A stretch of 50,782 nt of DNA. It comes from JAVKFF01 sp040226215 (GTDB lineage Bacteria; Pseudomonadota; Alphaproteobacteria; DSM-16000; Inquilinaceae). The translations under genes were made by a program, and so were the position numbers. The notes below the pieces were generated by a model, which worked only from the letters and a program-made list of their open reading frames with translations, searched no databases and was not told where the DNA came from. The stretch lies in assembly GCA_040226215.1 (NCBI GenBank), contig JAVKFF010000079.1, forward strand, positions 1 through 50,782, in the 5' to 3' direction. This document shows, piece by piece, positions 1 through 11,189 of the stretch (positions within the stretch are counted from its first letter, which is position 1; each line of letters opens with the position of its first letter).

Positions 1-551
1 GCGGCGGTGACCGGGTTGGTCTCGGGAAGTTGCCGGACCAGGCCGTAGACCTGCTCGTAGACCGCCCCGCCCGACCCCGCGACACCGAGGACGTGCTTAA
101 TCTGGCTGACGGCGATCATGATCGCCGAGGCGGAGATGAAGCCGGAGACCACCGGGTGGCTGAGCAGGTTGGCCAGGAAGCCGAGGCGCAGCAGGCCGAG
201 CGCGAGCAGAACCAGGCCCGAGAGGCTCGCCAGCAGGAGGGCGGCACCCACCGCCTCCGGCGTTCCCGGGGCGGCGACCTGGCCGATGGCAGCCGCGGTC
301 ATCAGCGAGACCACCGCTACCGGCCCCACCGCCAGGGTCCGGCTTGACCCGAACAGGGCGTAGGCCAGCAGCGGCACGGTGCTGGCGTAGAGCCCGACGA
401 CCGGCGGCAGGTCGGCCAGCATGGCGTAGGCGAGGCTTTGCGGGATCAGCATCAGCGTCACGATCATGCCGGCGATCAGGTCCCCCTGCAGGTCGTCCCG
501 GCCATAGCGGCGAGCCCAGTGGAGGAAGGGAAAGAAGCGGTCGAGCGTCAT
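1..551 (-). CDS. SulP family sulfate/anion permease, N-terminal part
   Basis: The minus strand from the ATG at 551 runs open to the window edge, so only about 183 residues are present and the C-terminal membrane part and STAS domain lie outside. The N-terminus begins MTLDRFFPFLHWARRYGRDD and continues with the SulP signature region (DLIAGMIVTLMLIPQSLAYA, then LPPVVGLYASTVPLLAYALFG). Several hydrophobic segments follow, as expected for an inner-membrane anion transporter. It is the last gene of a leftward run after the BigR-like repressor and two YeeE/YedE proteins. In this setting it probably moves sulfate or sulfite made during persulfide oxidation; that direction and substrate are inferred from context, not from residues. 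Confidence 0.9.
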   Translation of the reverse strand, partial: MTLDRFFPFLHWARRYGRDDLQGDLIAGMIVTLMLIPQSLAYAMLADLPPVVGLYASTVPLLAYALFGSSRTLAVGPVAVVSLMTAAAIGQVAAPGTPEAVGAALLLASLSGLVLLALGLLRLGFLANLLSHPVVSGFISASAIMIAVSQIKHVLGVAGSGGAVYEQVYGLVRQLPETNPVTA

Positions 552-597
552 GGCGGCGGCGGATCCCGGTGCACGCTGGCGGAGCTGGCGGATGCGG

Positions 598-1041
598 TCA
601 GGCGGCGCTGGTTCGCCGGGATTCGTTCAGCCAGCGCCAGCCCTCGAACAGGCCCATGCCGGCAACCATGGCGGCGAGGAAGACGAGCGCGTCGCCGCCC
701 CCCAGCGCCAGATTGGCGAGCGCCGGTCCCGGGCAGAACCCGACCATGCCCCAGCCGACGCCGAACAACGCCGAGCCGACGAGCAAGGGCCGGTCAATGG
801 TGCCGGCGGTGGGCACATGGAAGCGGCTGTCGAGGACGGGCCGCGGCCGCCGCCAGACGGACCAGAAGCCGACTGCGCTGACCACGAGGGCGCCGCCCAG
901 CACGAAAGCCAGGCTGGGATCCCAGCTGCCCGCGACATCGAGGAAACCCTGGACCTTGGCTGGGTCGATCATCTGGCTGACGGTGAGTCCGACGCCGAAC
1001 AAGGTGCCGGCGACGAGGGCGATCAGGGTGCGTGCGATCAT
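598..1041 (-). CDS. YeeE/YedE family (DUF6691-type) membrane protein
   Basis: A 147-residue hydrophobic protein with four likely membrane segments, near residues 5-25, 45-63, 85-108 and 115-135. It carries the FGVGWGMVGFCPGPALANL loop, whose Gly-rich stretch with one Cys is characteristic of YeeE/YedE proteins. This family is linked to transport of thiosulfate or other sulfur species. It starts 3 bases after the stop of the partner gene upstream, so the two are probably co-translated and form a two-part transporter like PmpA/PmpB of persulfide loci. The substrate is inferred from the family and the repressor next door. Confidence 0.85.
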   Translation of the reverse strand: MIARTLIALVAGTLFGVGLTVSQMIDPAKVQGFLDVAGSWDPSLAFVLGGALVVSAVGFWSVWRRPRPVLDSRFHVPTAGTIDRPLLVGSALFGVGWGMVGFCPGPALANLALGGGDALVFLAAMVAGMGLFEGWRWLNESRRTSAA

Positions 1042-1044
1042 CGG

Positions 1045-1470
1045 TCAGACTCCCAGCACGTGGCGCAGGACGAAGACCGTCGCGACGGCGACGGCGAGGA
1101 AGGTCGCGGTGGCGGCGATCGAGCGGCGGGAGAAACGCGCCAGGCCGCAGACCCCGTGGCCGCTGGTGCATCCCGCCCCCATGCGCGTACCGAAGCCCAC
1201 GAGCAGGCCACCGAGAACGACGAGCACGGTCGGTGCCGTCACCGCCGGCGCCTCGATGCCACCGACCGCCAGGCCGTAGAGCAGCGGCGACACCACCAGG
1301 CCGATGACGAAGGCGGCGCGCCACGCGGTGTCGCCCGCGGGCAGCCGCAGCAACTGGCCGAAGATACCGCTGATCCCCATGACACGACCGTTGAAGGCCA
1401 TCAGCAGCACAGCCGCCAGACCGACAAGAGCGCCGCCGGTGAGTGCCGAAACCGGTGTGAAGTTCTCCAT
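1045..1470 (-). CDS. YeeE/YedE family sulfur transport protein
   Basis: A 141-residue membrane protein and the partner of the following gene. Near residue 100 it has GAGCTSGHGVCGLARFS, the two-cysteine family motif thought to handle thiosulfate or persulfide sulfur by transient Cys contacts. Hydrophobic segments lie near residues 10-28, 50-70, 80-95 and 120-140. It starts about 37 bases downstream of the repressor stop on the same strand, so it belongs to the leftward operon and is probably induced when the repressor is oxidised. Family assignment is firm; the exact substrate is inferred. Confidence 0.87.
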   Translation of the reverse strand: MENFTPVSALTGGALVGLAAVLLMAFNGRVMGISGIFGQLLRLPAGDTAWRAAFVIGLVVSPLLYGLAVGGIEAPAVTAPTVLVVLGGLLVGFGTRMGAGCTSGHGVCGLARFSRRSIAATATFLAVAVATVFVLRHVLGV

Positions 1471-1507
1471 CTCCTGATCCCCTCGATTGTGCTTTCGTTG
1501 TTGGACG

Positions 1508-1840
1508 TCAGTTCGGCGGACGACCGGACGTGACGGGCCGGCAAAACGCTTCGTAGAGCGCGCTCAGGATCGAGCGCACCTCCGGCGAGATGATGCGGTA
1601 GTAGAGGACCGTCCCTTCGCGCCTGGCCGCCACCAGACTCTCGCCGCGCAGCTTGGAAAGGTGCTGGGAGAGGTTGGACGGGGTGAGGCCGAGTTGATCG
1701 TTCAGCGCGCCGACAGACATCTCCCCGTCCATCAACCGGCAGAGGATCAGCAGGCGGTGCTCGTTGGCGAGCGAGCGGAGGAAGGCCGCAGCCTCGCTTG
1801 CATTCGACGCCATGCGCTCGACGTCAAGCTGATATTGCAT
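1508..1840 (-). CDS. bigR: ArsR-family persulfide-responsive repressor (BigR/SqrR-like)
   Basis: A 110-residue winged-helix repressor from the ATG at 1840; a longer frame to 1918 would run into the operator and lacks family similarity. The HTH lies at about residues 40-70 (GALNDQLGLTPSNLSQHLSK). Two cysteines matter: Cys34 in LILCRL and Cys100 in YEAFC. Their 66-residue spacing equals that of the sensing pair known from BigR (42/108) and SqrR (41/107), which form a disulfide or polysulfide bridge and release DNA. It sits between a leftward transport operon and a rightward persulfide dioxygenase operon, with a palindrome in the gap. The regulatory role is inferred from family and context. Confidence 0.9.
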   Translation of the reverse strand: MQYQLDVERMASNASEAAAFLRSLANEHRLLILCRLMDGEMSVGALNDQLGLTPSNLSQHLSKLRGESLVAARREGTVLYYRIISPEVRSILSALYEAFCRPVTSGRPPN

Positions 1841-1910
1841 GTCCCATCTCCCGGCTGGACAAGGCGTCCCGCGATCGGTGCCATGTCGCGACCATCGAAT
1901 GTCGATATCG

Positions 1911-1939
1911 TATTTCATATTTTATTGAAGTATGAAATA
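1911..1939. promoter_or_regulatory. Probable BigR-type operator between divergent sulfur operons
   Basis: A perfect 9-base inverted repeat, TATTTCATA at 1911-1919 and TATGAAATA at 1931-1939, with an 11-base AT-rich spacer. It stands out in GC-rich surroundings and lies between the repressor start at 1840 and the dioxygenase start at 1988. BigR-type repressors are known to bind AT-rich palindromes that cover the promoter. One site could control both directions. Confidence 0.7.
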
Positions 1940-1987
1940 TCAAGCTCCGGTTTACCAGCCGCCGACAGGAATGGGAGGATTGCAACG

Positions 1988-2884
1988 ATGGCCGACGAGA
2001 CCCTGACCCACCCGGAGGTGATTCCCTTCTTCGATGCCGACACCAACACGGTGAGCTACCTTGTCGCCGATCCGGCGAGCGGGACGGCGGCGATCATCGA
2101 CCCGGTGCTGGACTTCGATGCGGCCGCCGGCACCACCTCGACGCGCTCGGCCGACACGGTGATCGAGCGCGTCCGGCAGCGGGGGCTGACCGTGGACTGG
2201 ATCATCGAGACCCATGCCCATGCCGATCATCTCTCCGCCGCCCCCTATCTGAAGGAGAAGCTGGGCGGACGCATCGCCATCGGCGGCCACATCGCCGAGG
2301 TGCAGAAGGTCTTCAAGTCGGTGTTCAACCTTGAACCGGCCTTCGCGGTCGACGGCCGCCAGTTCGACCACCTGTTCGCCGACGGCGAGACCTTCACCGT
2401 CGGCACGATACCCGCGCGGGCGATGCATACCCCGGGGCACACGCCGGCCTGCATGACCTATGTGATCGGCGATGCGGCCTTTGTCGGCGACACGCTGTTC
2501 ATGCCGGATTTCGGCACCGCGCGCTGCGATTTCCCCGGCGGCGACGCGCGTCAGCTCTACCGCTCGATCCGCAGGATCCTCGCCCTGCCGCCCGAGACGC
2601 GGCTGTTCACCTGTCACGACTACATGCCCGGCGGGCGCCAGCCGGCCTGGGAAAGCACGGTCGCCGAGCAGCGTGCCGCCAACGTCCACGTGAAGGACGG
2701 GATCGATGAGGATACTTTCGTGGACATGCGCCAGGAACGCGACCGCAAACTCGGCATGCCGAAGCTGATCTATCCCTCGGTTCAAGTGAACATCCGCGCC
2801 GGGGAGTTGCCACAGGCCGAAGATAATGGCATCCGCTACCTGAAGATCCCGCTCAACGCCCTGGCGGATCCGCGGCCCGAGTGA
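1988..2884 (+). CDS. Persulfide dioxygenase-like metallo-beta-lactamase-fold protein
   Basis: A 298-residue MBL-fold protein related to ETHE1 and the dioxygenase half of Blh, which oxidise glutathione persulfide to sulfite. Visible motifs are THAHADH (His76, His78, Asp80, His81), HTPGHT around 147-152, GDTLF with Asp168, and CHDY with His210. Residues TARCDFPGGD around 177-186 match the conserved Cys-containing loop of persulfide dioxygenases. The ATG at 1988 has a purine-rich GGGAGGA Shine-Dalgarno, supporting this start over the longer frame from 1487. It is the first gene rightward of the operator and is followed by a DUF442 protein, the domain fused to this enzyme in Blh. Confidence 0.9.
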   Translation: MADETLTHPEVIPFFDADTNTVSYLVADPASGTAAIIDPVLDFDAAAGTTSTRSADTVIERVRQRGLTVDWIIETHAHADHLSAAPYLKEKLGGRIAIGGHIAEVQKVFKSVFNLEPAFAVDGRQFDHLFADGETFTVGTIPARAMHTPGHTPACMTYVIGDAAFVGDTLFMPDFGTARCDFPGGDARQLYRSIRRILALPPETRLFTCHDYMPGGRQPAWESTVAEQRAANVHVKDGIDEDTFVDMRQERDRKLGMPKLIYPSVQVNIRAGELPQAEDNGIRYLKIPLNALADPRPE

Positions 2885-2930
2885 CGCCGCCGCCCGGGCG
2901 ATGCCGCCAAGGAAAGGCCCGACAGCTGCG

Positions 2931-3350
2931 ATGAAGATCACGACCGTAACCGACAGCTTCGCCGTCTCGCCGCAGATCCGGCCGGAAGACGTCCCCCGGC
3001 TTGCCGCCGACGGCTACACCACCGTGATCAACAACCGGCCCGATGGCGAGGCACCGGACCAGCCGCCAGGCGCCGCCATCGCGAAGGCCTGCGACGAGGC
3101 GGGGCTGAGCTATGTCGATCTGCCTTTCGCCCACACCGATTTCCAGCCCGAACTTGTGCGCGGCATGCGCGCCGCCATCGACGCCGCTGACGGCAAGGTC
3201 TTCGCCTTCTGCCGCAGCGGCACGCGCAGCTACACGCTGTGGGCGCTGGCCACCGTCAAATCGGAGGCGGACCTCGCCGCAAAGATCGAGCGCGCCGCTG
3301 AGCAGGGCTTCGACATCAACGCCTCCCGGGTGCTGGCGCGGTTGATGTGA
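2931..3350 (+). CDS. DUF442 rhodanese/phosphatase-like sulfurtransferase candidate
   Basis: A 139-residue protein of the DUF442 (beta-lactamase hydrolase-like, TIGR01244) group. It has the loop FCRSGTRS with Cys94 and Arg99; the C-x4-R spacing is that of rhodanese active loops rather than the C-x5-R of tyrosine phosphatases. In Blh proteins of plant-associated bacteria this domain is fused to the dioxygenase encoded just upstream, where it is thought to pass sulfane sulfur. An alternative ATG at 2901 adds ten residues; I prefer 2931, where family similarity starts. The stop overlaps the GTG of the next gene by four bases. Confidence 0.85.
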   Translation: MKITTVTDSFAVSPQIRPEDVPRLAADGYTTVINNRPDGEAPDQPPGAAIAKACDEAGLSYVDLPFAHTDFQPELVRGMRAAIDAADGKVFAFCRSGTRSYTLWALATVKSEADLAAKIERAAEQGFDINASRVLARLM

Positions 3351-3994
3351 GCGGCGGGTCCGGACCCGCGATGACGACGGATCCGTCACATGGCAGCTTC
3401 CCCTTCCCGCCCGACGCGCGGGTCTGGCAACGCCTGCTCTCGGGCCGGCGGATCAACCTGCTCGATCCCTCGCCGCTCGATTTCGAGCTGGAGGACATCG
3501 CCTTCGCGCTGAGCCGGGTGGCCCGCTGGGGCGGACAGACGGTGGGCGACCACCTCTACTCGGTGGCCCAGCATTCCCTGATGGTGCTGGAGATCGGCGA
3601 GACGCTGTCGCGCAAGCCTTTGACGACGGCGGAGAAGAAGGCCTTCCTGGTGCATGACGCCGAGGAGGGCTTCATCTCCTTCGATCCGATCAGCCCGCTC
3701 AAGCCATGGCTCGGCGCCGCCTACAGGGAGATCGCCAGCCGCACCAAGGCCGCCGTCCACCTGCGCGTCGGCTTGCCGGCGACGATCCCCGAGCCGCTGA
3801 AGCGGCGGATCAAGCGGGCCGACCGCATCGCCGCGGCGACGGAGGCCGTCTCGGTCGCCGGCTATCGTCATGCGGAGGTGCGGCCCGTCCTGAAGATCCC
3901 GGCCGACCCCCTGCCCGAACGTGTCGCCGCGTGGTCGTCGAAGGAAGCCTGCGATCGCTACCTCACGAGGCTGCGCGCGCTGATGGGCCGCTGA
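3347..3994 (+). CDS. HD-domain phosphohydrolase (YfbR-like)
   Basis: A 215-residue protein from a GTG that overlaps the upstream stop; an internal ATG at 3371 is also possible. HD-superfamily metal ligands appear as VAQHS, HDAEEGF and the later KRADRIAAATE. This resembles YfbR-type nucleotidases acting on 5'-nucleotides or dNTPs, but the substrate cannot be read from sequence. It begins LLSGRRINLLDPSPLDFELEDIA-like, seen in a common proteobacterial hypothetical family. Translational coupling suggests co-expression with the persulfide genes. Its 3' end overlaps the oppositely oriented flavoprotein gene by 32 bases. Confidence 0.8.
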   Translation: MSGGSGPAMTTDPSHGSFPFPPDARVWQRLLSGRRINLLDPSPLDFELEDIAFALSRVARWGGQTVGDHLYSVAQHSLMVLEIGETLSRKPLTTAEKKAFLVHDAEEGFISFDPISPLKPWLGAAYREIASRTKAAVHLRVGLPATIPEPLKRRIKRADRIAAATEAVSVAGYRHAEVRPVLKIPADPLPERVAAWSSKEACDRYLTRLRALMGR

Positions 3995-4667
3995 GCGCGG
4001 CGGCGTCGAAGCCGAGCTTTCCCGCCAGTGCCCGCAGCGCCTTGGTCGGCGGCGCCGCCGCGGCATGCTGGCGCGGGCAGTCGAGCGGTGCCTGCAATGC
4101 GGTGGCGAACGGCACCACGCCGGCCCAGATCGGCAACGCGTAGTCCTCCTCGTCGTCCTTTGGCGCGCCCGACCGCACCTTCGCCGAGGCCTCGTCGATC
4201 GGCATCCACATCACCGTGGTGGCCTTGAGTTCCTGGCCGTTGATCGGCCGCAGCGCATCCCAGCGACCGGGGAACAGGCCCTCGATCATGGTGCGCAGAT
4301 GGGCCTCCTTGCTCGCCGGGTCGGTCACCTTGCGGGCGATGCCGAAGAGCATGGCGGAGCGGTAGTTGACCGAGTGATGGAAGGCCGAGCGGGCCAGCAC
4401 CAGCCCGTCGATCTGGGTGACGGTGAGGCAGACCGGTGCCTCCTCGACCGCGCGCAGCATCCGCGAGGCGGCGGAGCCGTGCCAGTAGACCCGGTCGCCT
4501 TCCCGCCAGTGCAGGGTCGGGATCACCACCGGGCTGCCGTCGATGACGTGGCCCACATGGGCGACGATCGAGGCGTCGAGGATGGCGTGGATATCCTGGC
4601 TGTCGTGACTGCCGCGTTCGTGCGCGCGGCGCAGTCTGGTGCGCTCGGTGGGGGCGATCGTGGTCAT
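3963..4667 (-). CDS. Pyridoxamine 5'-phosphate oxidase-family flavoprotein
   Basis: About 234 residues from the ATG at 4667; a longer frame to 4766 would run into the putative operator. The N-terminal segment (ERTRLRRAHERGSHD) followed by ILDASIVAHVGHVIDGSPVVIPT is the usual opening of FMN-binding split-barrel proteins of the NimA/PNPOx-like group. It is divergent from a MocR-type regulator, a common pairing in which the PLP-bound regulator controls a flavin or vitamin-B6-related enzyme. The substrate is not evident. It converges with the HD-domain gene and overlaps it by 32 bases. Confidence 0.85.
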   Translation of the reverse strand: MTTIAPTERTRLRRAHERGSHDSQDIHAILDASIVAHVGHVIDGSPVVIPTLHWREGDRVYWHGSAASRMLRAVEEAPVCLTVTQIDGLVLARSAFHHSVNYRSAMLFGIARKVTDPASKEAHLRTMIEGLFPGRWDALRPINGQELKATTVMWMPIDEASAKVRSGAPKDDEEDYALPIWAGVVPFATALQAPLDCPRQHAAAAPPTKALRALAGKLGFDAAALSGPSARAAS

Positions 4668-4721
4668 GACCTTGTCCGGCTTGACGGTTGGATCGATTTG
4701 CACGCCAGTGAAGCGACTGAA

Positions 4722-4765
4722 TGGTCTAGAATGAAGGTCCAATTTCAGGGAAACCGAACAGACCA
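4722..4765. promoter_or_regulatory. Candidate MocR-type operator
   Basis: The short divergent gap contains TGGTCT at 4722-4727 and AGACCA at 4760-4765. On the minus strand, ATTGGTCT and ATTGGACC form a direct repeat 24 bases apart start to start. MocR regulators typically bind direct plus inverted repeats of this kind between themselves and the target gene. It ends a few bases before the regulator ATG, so autoregulation is plausible. Confidence 0.4.
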
Positions 4766-4770
4766 ATCAA

Positions 4771-6276
4771 ATGGCAGGTGAGCTGGGATCCGCACGCAGA
4801 CACGCCGCGACCGCGCTTTCGGCGCTCACGATCGATCGACGCGCCCGCCCCGGGATCGCCGGGCAGCTGGCCGAGGGCATCCGTGCGCTGATCCGCGACG
4901 GCCGTCTTGCGGCGGGCGCGCGCCTCCCCGCCAGCCGGGATCTGGCGGCCGAGCACGGAATCGGCCGCTCGACCGTGGTGGCGGTCTATGAACAGCTGGT
5001 CGCCGAAGGCCTGCTGGCGGCACGTGTCGGCCGCGGCACCCAGGTGAGCCCGGAGGCGCCACGCCTGCTGGCCGCCGCGCCACGGGCCGAGGCCGGGCCG
5101 GCGCGCGTCTCGGACCCGGCGATCCGTGCCCGCCCCTTCGCCATCACCGGCATGGCCGATGACCTGCTGCCCGGCAGCGACTGGGTCCGCGCCGTGCGAC
5201 AGTCGGCACCCGCCGCGCTGGTCCATCTCGGGCGTGACCGCGGATTCGGCCTGCCGGCGCTGCGCCAGGCCATCGCCGAGCACGTGGCGTCGCTCAAGGG
5301 TCTCTCCGTCGCCGCCGACCAGATCGTCGTCACCTCCGGCCATGCCGAGAGCGTGCTCCTGATCGCACGGGCCGCCTTCGCGCCCGGCTCTGCGGTCTAT
5401 GTCGAGGATCCGGGCTATGCGGTGACCTGGCGGACGCTGGCGCTGGCGGAGGTGCGCCCGGTCCTGCGAACCGTCGATGCCGACGGCCTGGCGGCGCCGG
5501 CGGCCGCTGGCGACGGAGACACCGTCGCCGGGGCCATCCTGACGCCGTCCCGGCAGTTCCCGCTGGGCACGGTCATGCCGATCGGCCGCCGTCTCGCCTG
5601 GACCGAATGGGCGCGCCGGATGCCCTGCCGCTGGCTGGTCGAGGACGATTTCGACAGCGAGCTGCGCTATCGCGGCGGCGCACCGACCGCGCTCGCGGCG
5701 CTGCTGCCCGACCAGGTGATCTACGAGGCCAGCTTCTCGAAGCTGATCGGCCGCGGGCTGCGGCTTGGCTTCCTGGTCGTGCCGCCGCGGCTTCGCGACG
5801 TCGTGGCGGCGATCCAGCCGACAATAGGCTTCGGGGCGTCGCTGGCGGCGCAGGCGCCGCTCGCCCGCTTCCTGGAAAGTGGCGCCTGGCCGCGTCACCT
5901 GCGGCGTCTGCGGCGCGTCCTGCGTCACCGTTTCGAGATCGCGCTGCGGCGTCTCGCCATCCTTGAGGTCGCCGGGCTGGTCGCCGTGGGTCAACAGGAT
6001 GGCGGCATGCATGTCGCGCTGACCCTGACGGACGCGCGGCTGGTCCGGCGGGGCGACCGGGCCGTCGCGGCGGCGCTGCGGCGGGTGGATGTCGAGGCGC
6101 AGGCGCTCAGCACCTATTGCGCCGGCCCGAATCCGGTCCAGGGCCTGGTGCTGGGCTTCGCCGGTTGGCCGGAGGCGCGCCTGGAGGAGGCCTTCGACCG
6201 TTTCGGCGAGACCCTCCGCACCCTGGCCACGCGGCGAACGGTCGGGGCGGCCGATTCGGCGACGCGCCGGTCATGA
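4771..6276 (+). CDS. MocR-family PLP-dependent transcriptional regulator (PdxR-like)
   Basis: A 501-residue chimeric regulator. Residues about 20-90 form a GntR-type winged helix (GRLAAGARLPASRDLAAEHG, then GRSTVVAVYEQLVAEGLL), followed by a linker and an aminotransferase-I-like domain from about 140. The PLP Schiff-base lysine is Lys324 in SFSKLIGRGLRLGF, and EDDFDSELRY carries the conserved Asp region. Length is normal for the family. It faces the flavoprotein gene across a 103-base gap with repeat sequences, and PdxR-like regulators commonly control vitamin-B6 genes; no pdxS/T is in view, so the true targets are unknown. Confidence 0.92.
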   Translation: MAGELGSARRHAATALSALTIDRRARPGIAGQLAEGIRALIRDGRLAAGARLPASRDLAAEHGIGRSTVVAVYEQLVAEGLLAARVGRGTQVSPEAPRLLAAAPRAEAGPARVSDPAIRARPFAITGMADDLLPGSDWVRAVRQSAPAALVHLGRDRGFGLPALRQAIAEHVASLKGLSVAADQIVVTSGHAESVLLIARAAFAPGSAVYVEDPGYAVTWRTLALAEVRPVLRTVDADGLAAPAAAGDGDTVAGAILTPSRQFPLGTVMPIGRRLAWTEWARRMPCRWLVEDDFDSELRYRGGAPTALAALLPDQVIYEASFSKLIGRGLRLGFLVVPPRLRDVVAAIQPTIGFGASLAAQAPLARFLESGAWPRHLRRLRRVLRHRFEIALRRLAILEVAGLVAVGQQDGGMHVALTLTDARLVRRGDRAVAAALRRVDVEAQALSTYCAGPNPVQGLVLGFAGWPEARLEEAFDRFGETLRTLATRRTVGAADSATRRS

Positions 6277-6453
6277 AGGTGGTGCCCGCGAGGCGATCGG
6301 CTATCCGAACAGGTCAGAATCGGCCGTTATCCGGGCATTCCACGCGATTCCGCGAGCAATCGTGAAGTTTTCGTTGCACCGCGAAATCTTCGGCGGCAAT
6401 GTCGGGGCCATGTCCCGCAAGGGCTGCATTACCCGCCGATCTGCTCAACGCCC

Positions 6454-6975
6454 ATGCGCCGCGCCTTCAGAACCCAAGCACTCGCCATCGTGCTTGCCAT
6501 CACCGGCGCCGCCGCGCCGGCGCCCGCGCAGACCGGCCAGCTCGACTATATCGGCACCTATGGCGCCTGGGACGTGAGGGCCACCGGCCCTGGCGGCGAC
6601 CGGTTGTGCATCCTGCGCGCCATCCACGACGACATCGGCCAGGGCGACGTCTTCTGGACCTTCGCGCCCGACCGTGCCGATCTCTTTCCGCACGGCTATC
6701 TCGCGATCGACCCGCGCTTCCTGCCGCTCGGCGGACAGGTTGTAGTGGTCGTCGACGACCGGGACGGACCCTGGCCGCTGGCCCAGGCAGCGGACGGCTT
6801 CGCCTATTCATCGGCTGCGGACAGCCCGGCCATCAACGAGGCCTTCCGCCGCGGCCTTCTCGCCCAGTTCGGCATCTCGCCCAGCCGGGAGCCGTTCGAT
6901 CTGGTCGAGATCTCGCTGCTCGGCTTCACGGCGGCGGCGGAGACCGCGCGGCGCGCCTGCGGCATGGCGCGCTAG
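6454..6975 (+). CDS. Secreted protein of unknown function, weakly IalB-like
   Basis: A 173-residue protein with a clear signal peptide (MRRAFRTQALAIVLAITGAA, cleavage probably after APAPA near residue 25). The mature part starts with YIGTYGAWDVRATG and has a first cysteine in RLCILRA. That order of a Gly-x-Trp segment followed by a Cys vaguely recalls invasion-associated locus B proteins, but length and the rest do not allow a firm call. Only two mature cysteines are seen (LCIL and ACGMAR), which could form one disulfide in the periplasm. It precedes a DsbA-like gene by 60 bases, but a functional link is only a guess. Confidence 0.7.
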   Translation: MRRAFRTQALAIVLAITGAAAPAPAQTGQLDYIGTYGAWDVRATGPGGDRLCILRAIHDDIGQGDVFWTFAPDRADLFPHGYLAIDPRFLPLGGQVVVVVDDRDGPWPLAQAADGFAYSSAADSPAINEAFRRGLLAQFGISPSREPFDLVEISLLGFTAAAETARRACGMAR

Positions 6976-7035
6976 GGACGGTCTGCCTGGCGCCGGCCTC
7001 TTGCTCCGGCCGGCTCCAGGCCCCATCATCTCGCC

Positions 7036-7689
7036 ATGCGCATCGATATCTTCTTCGACGTCATCTGCCCCTGGTGCCTGATCGGCAAGCGCCGGCTGGA
7101 GAACGCGCTCGAGCAACGCCGCGACGTGCACGCGGCACTGCGCTGGCATCCCTTCCAGCTCAACCCGGCGATGCCGCAGGGAGGCATGCCGCGACGCCAC
7201 TATCTCGACACCAAATTCGGCGGCCCGGCCCGCGCCCGGCAGATCTATCGCGTGGTCGAGGACACCGCCGCCCGCGACGGCATCGAGATGCACATCAACC
7301 GGATCGAGATGACGCCAAACACGCTCGACGCGCACCGGCTGATCCGCTGGGCCGGACGCGATGCGAGCCCCGAGCCGCTGATCGAACGGCTGTTCCGCGC
7401 CTATTTCGTGGAGGGTCTGGACATCGGCGACCACGGGGTGCTGGCGGAAATGGCCGCCGAGGCGGGGCAGGACCGCGATGCCGCCGCGGTCTTCCTGGCG
7501 GGCGACGCGGACCGGGCGGATGTGCAGGCCATCGACCAGGCCGCGCGGCAGATGGGCATCCAGGGCGTGCCGTGCTTCGTCTTCGACGGCGCCTACGCCG
7601 TCTCGGGCGCGCAGGAGCCGGCATCCTTCTTCCCGATCTTCGACCTCGTGCTCTCGGGCCCGAGACGGGCGCCGGCAGCCGCCGGGTAG
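7036..7689 (+). CDS. DsbA-family oxidoreductase (FrnE-like)
   Basis: A 217-residue thioredoxin-fold protein without signal peptide, so cytoplasmic. The redox motif CPWC lies at residues 11-14 in FDVICPWCLIGKRRLE. The cis-Pro loop is GIQGVPCFVFDGAYAVSGAQ near residue 180, and a helical insertion lies between. This layout is that of FrnE/2-hydroxychromene-2-carboxylate isomerase-like proteins, which act in disulfide reduction and stress tolerance in some bacteria. An extra Cys next to the cis-Pro is seen. The ATG at 7036 gives the normal family start. The gene faces mfd tail to tail with a 9-base gap. Confidence 0.9.
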   Translation: MRIDIFFDVICPWCLIGKRRLENALEQRRDVHAALRWHPFQLNPAMPQGGMPRRHYLDTKFGGPARARQIYRVVEDTAARDGIEMHINRIEMTPNTLDAHRLIRWAGRDASPEPLIERLFRAYFVEGLDIGDHGVLAEMAAEAGQDRDAAAVFLAGDADRADVQAIDQAARQMGIQGVPCFVFDGAYAVSGAQEPASFFPIFDLVLSGPRRAPAAAG

Positions 7690-7698
7690 GCCCCGGCC

Positions 7699-11181
<3,483 letters not shown>

Positions 11182-11189
11182 GGCGGCGG

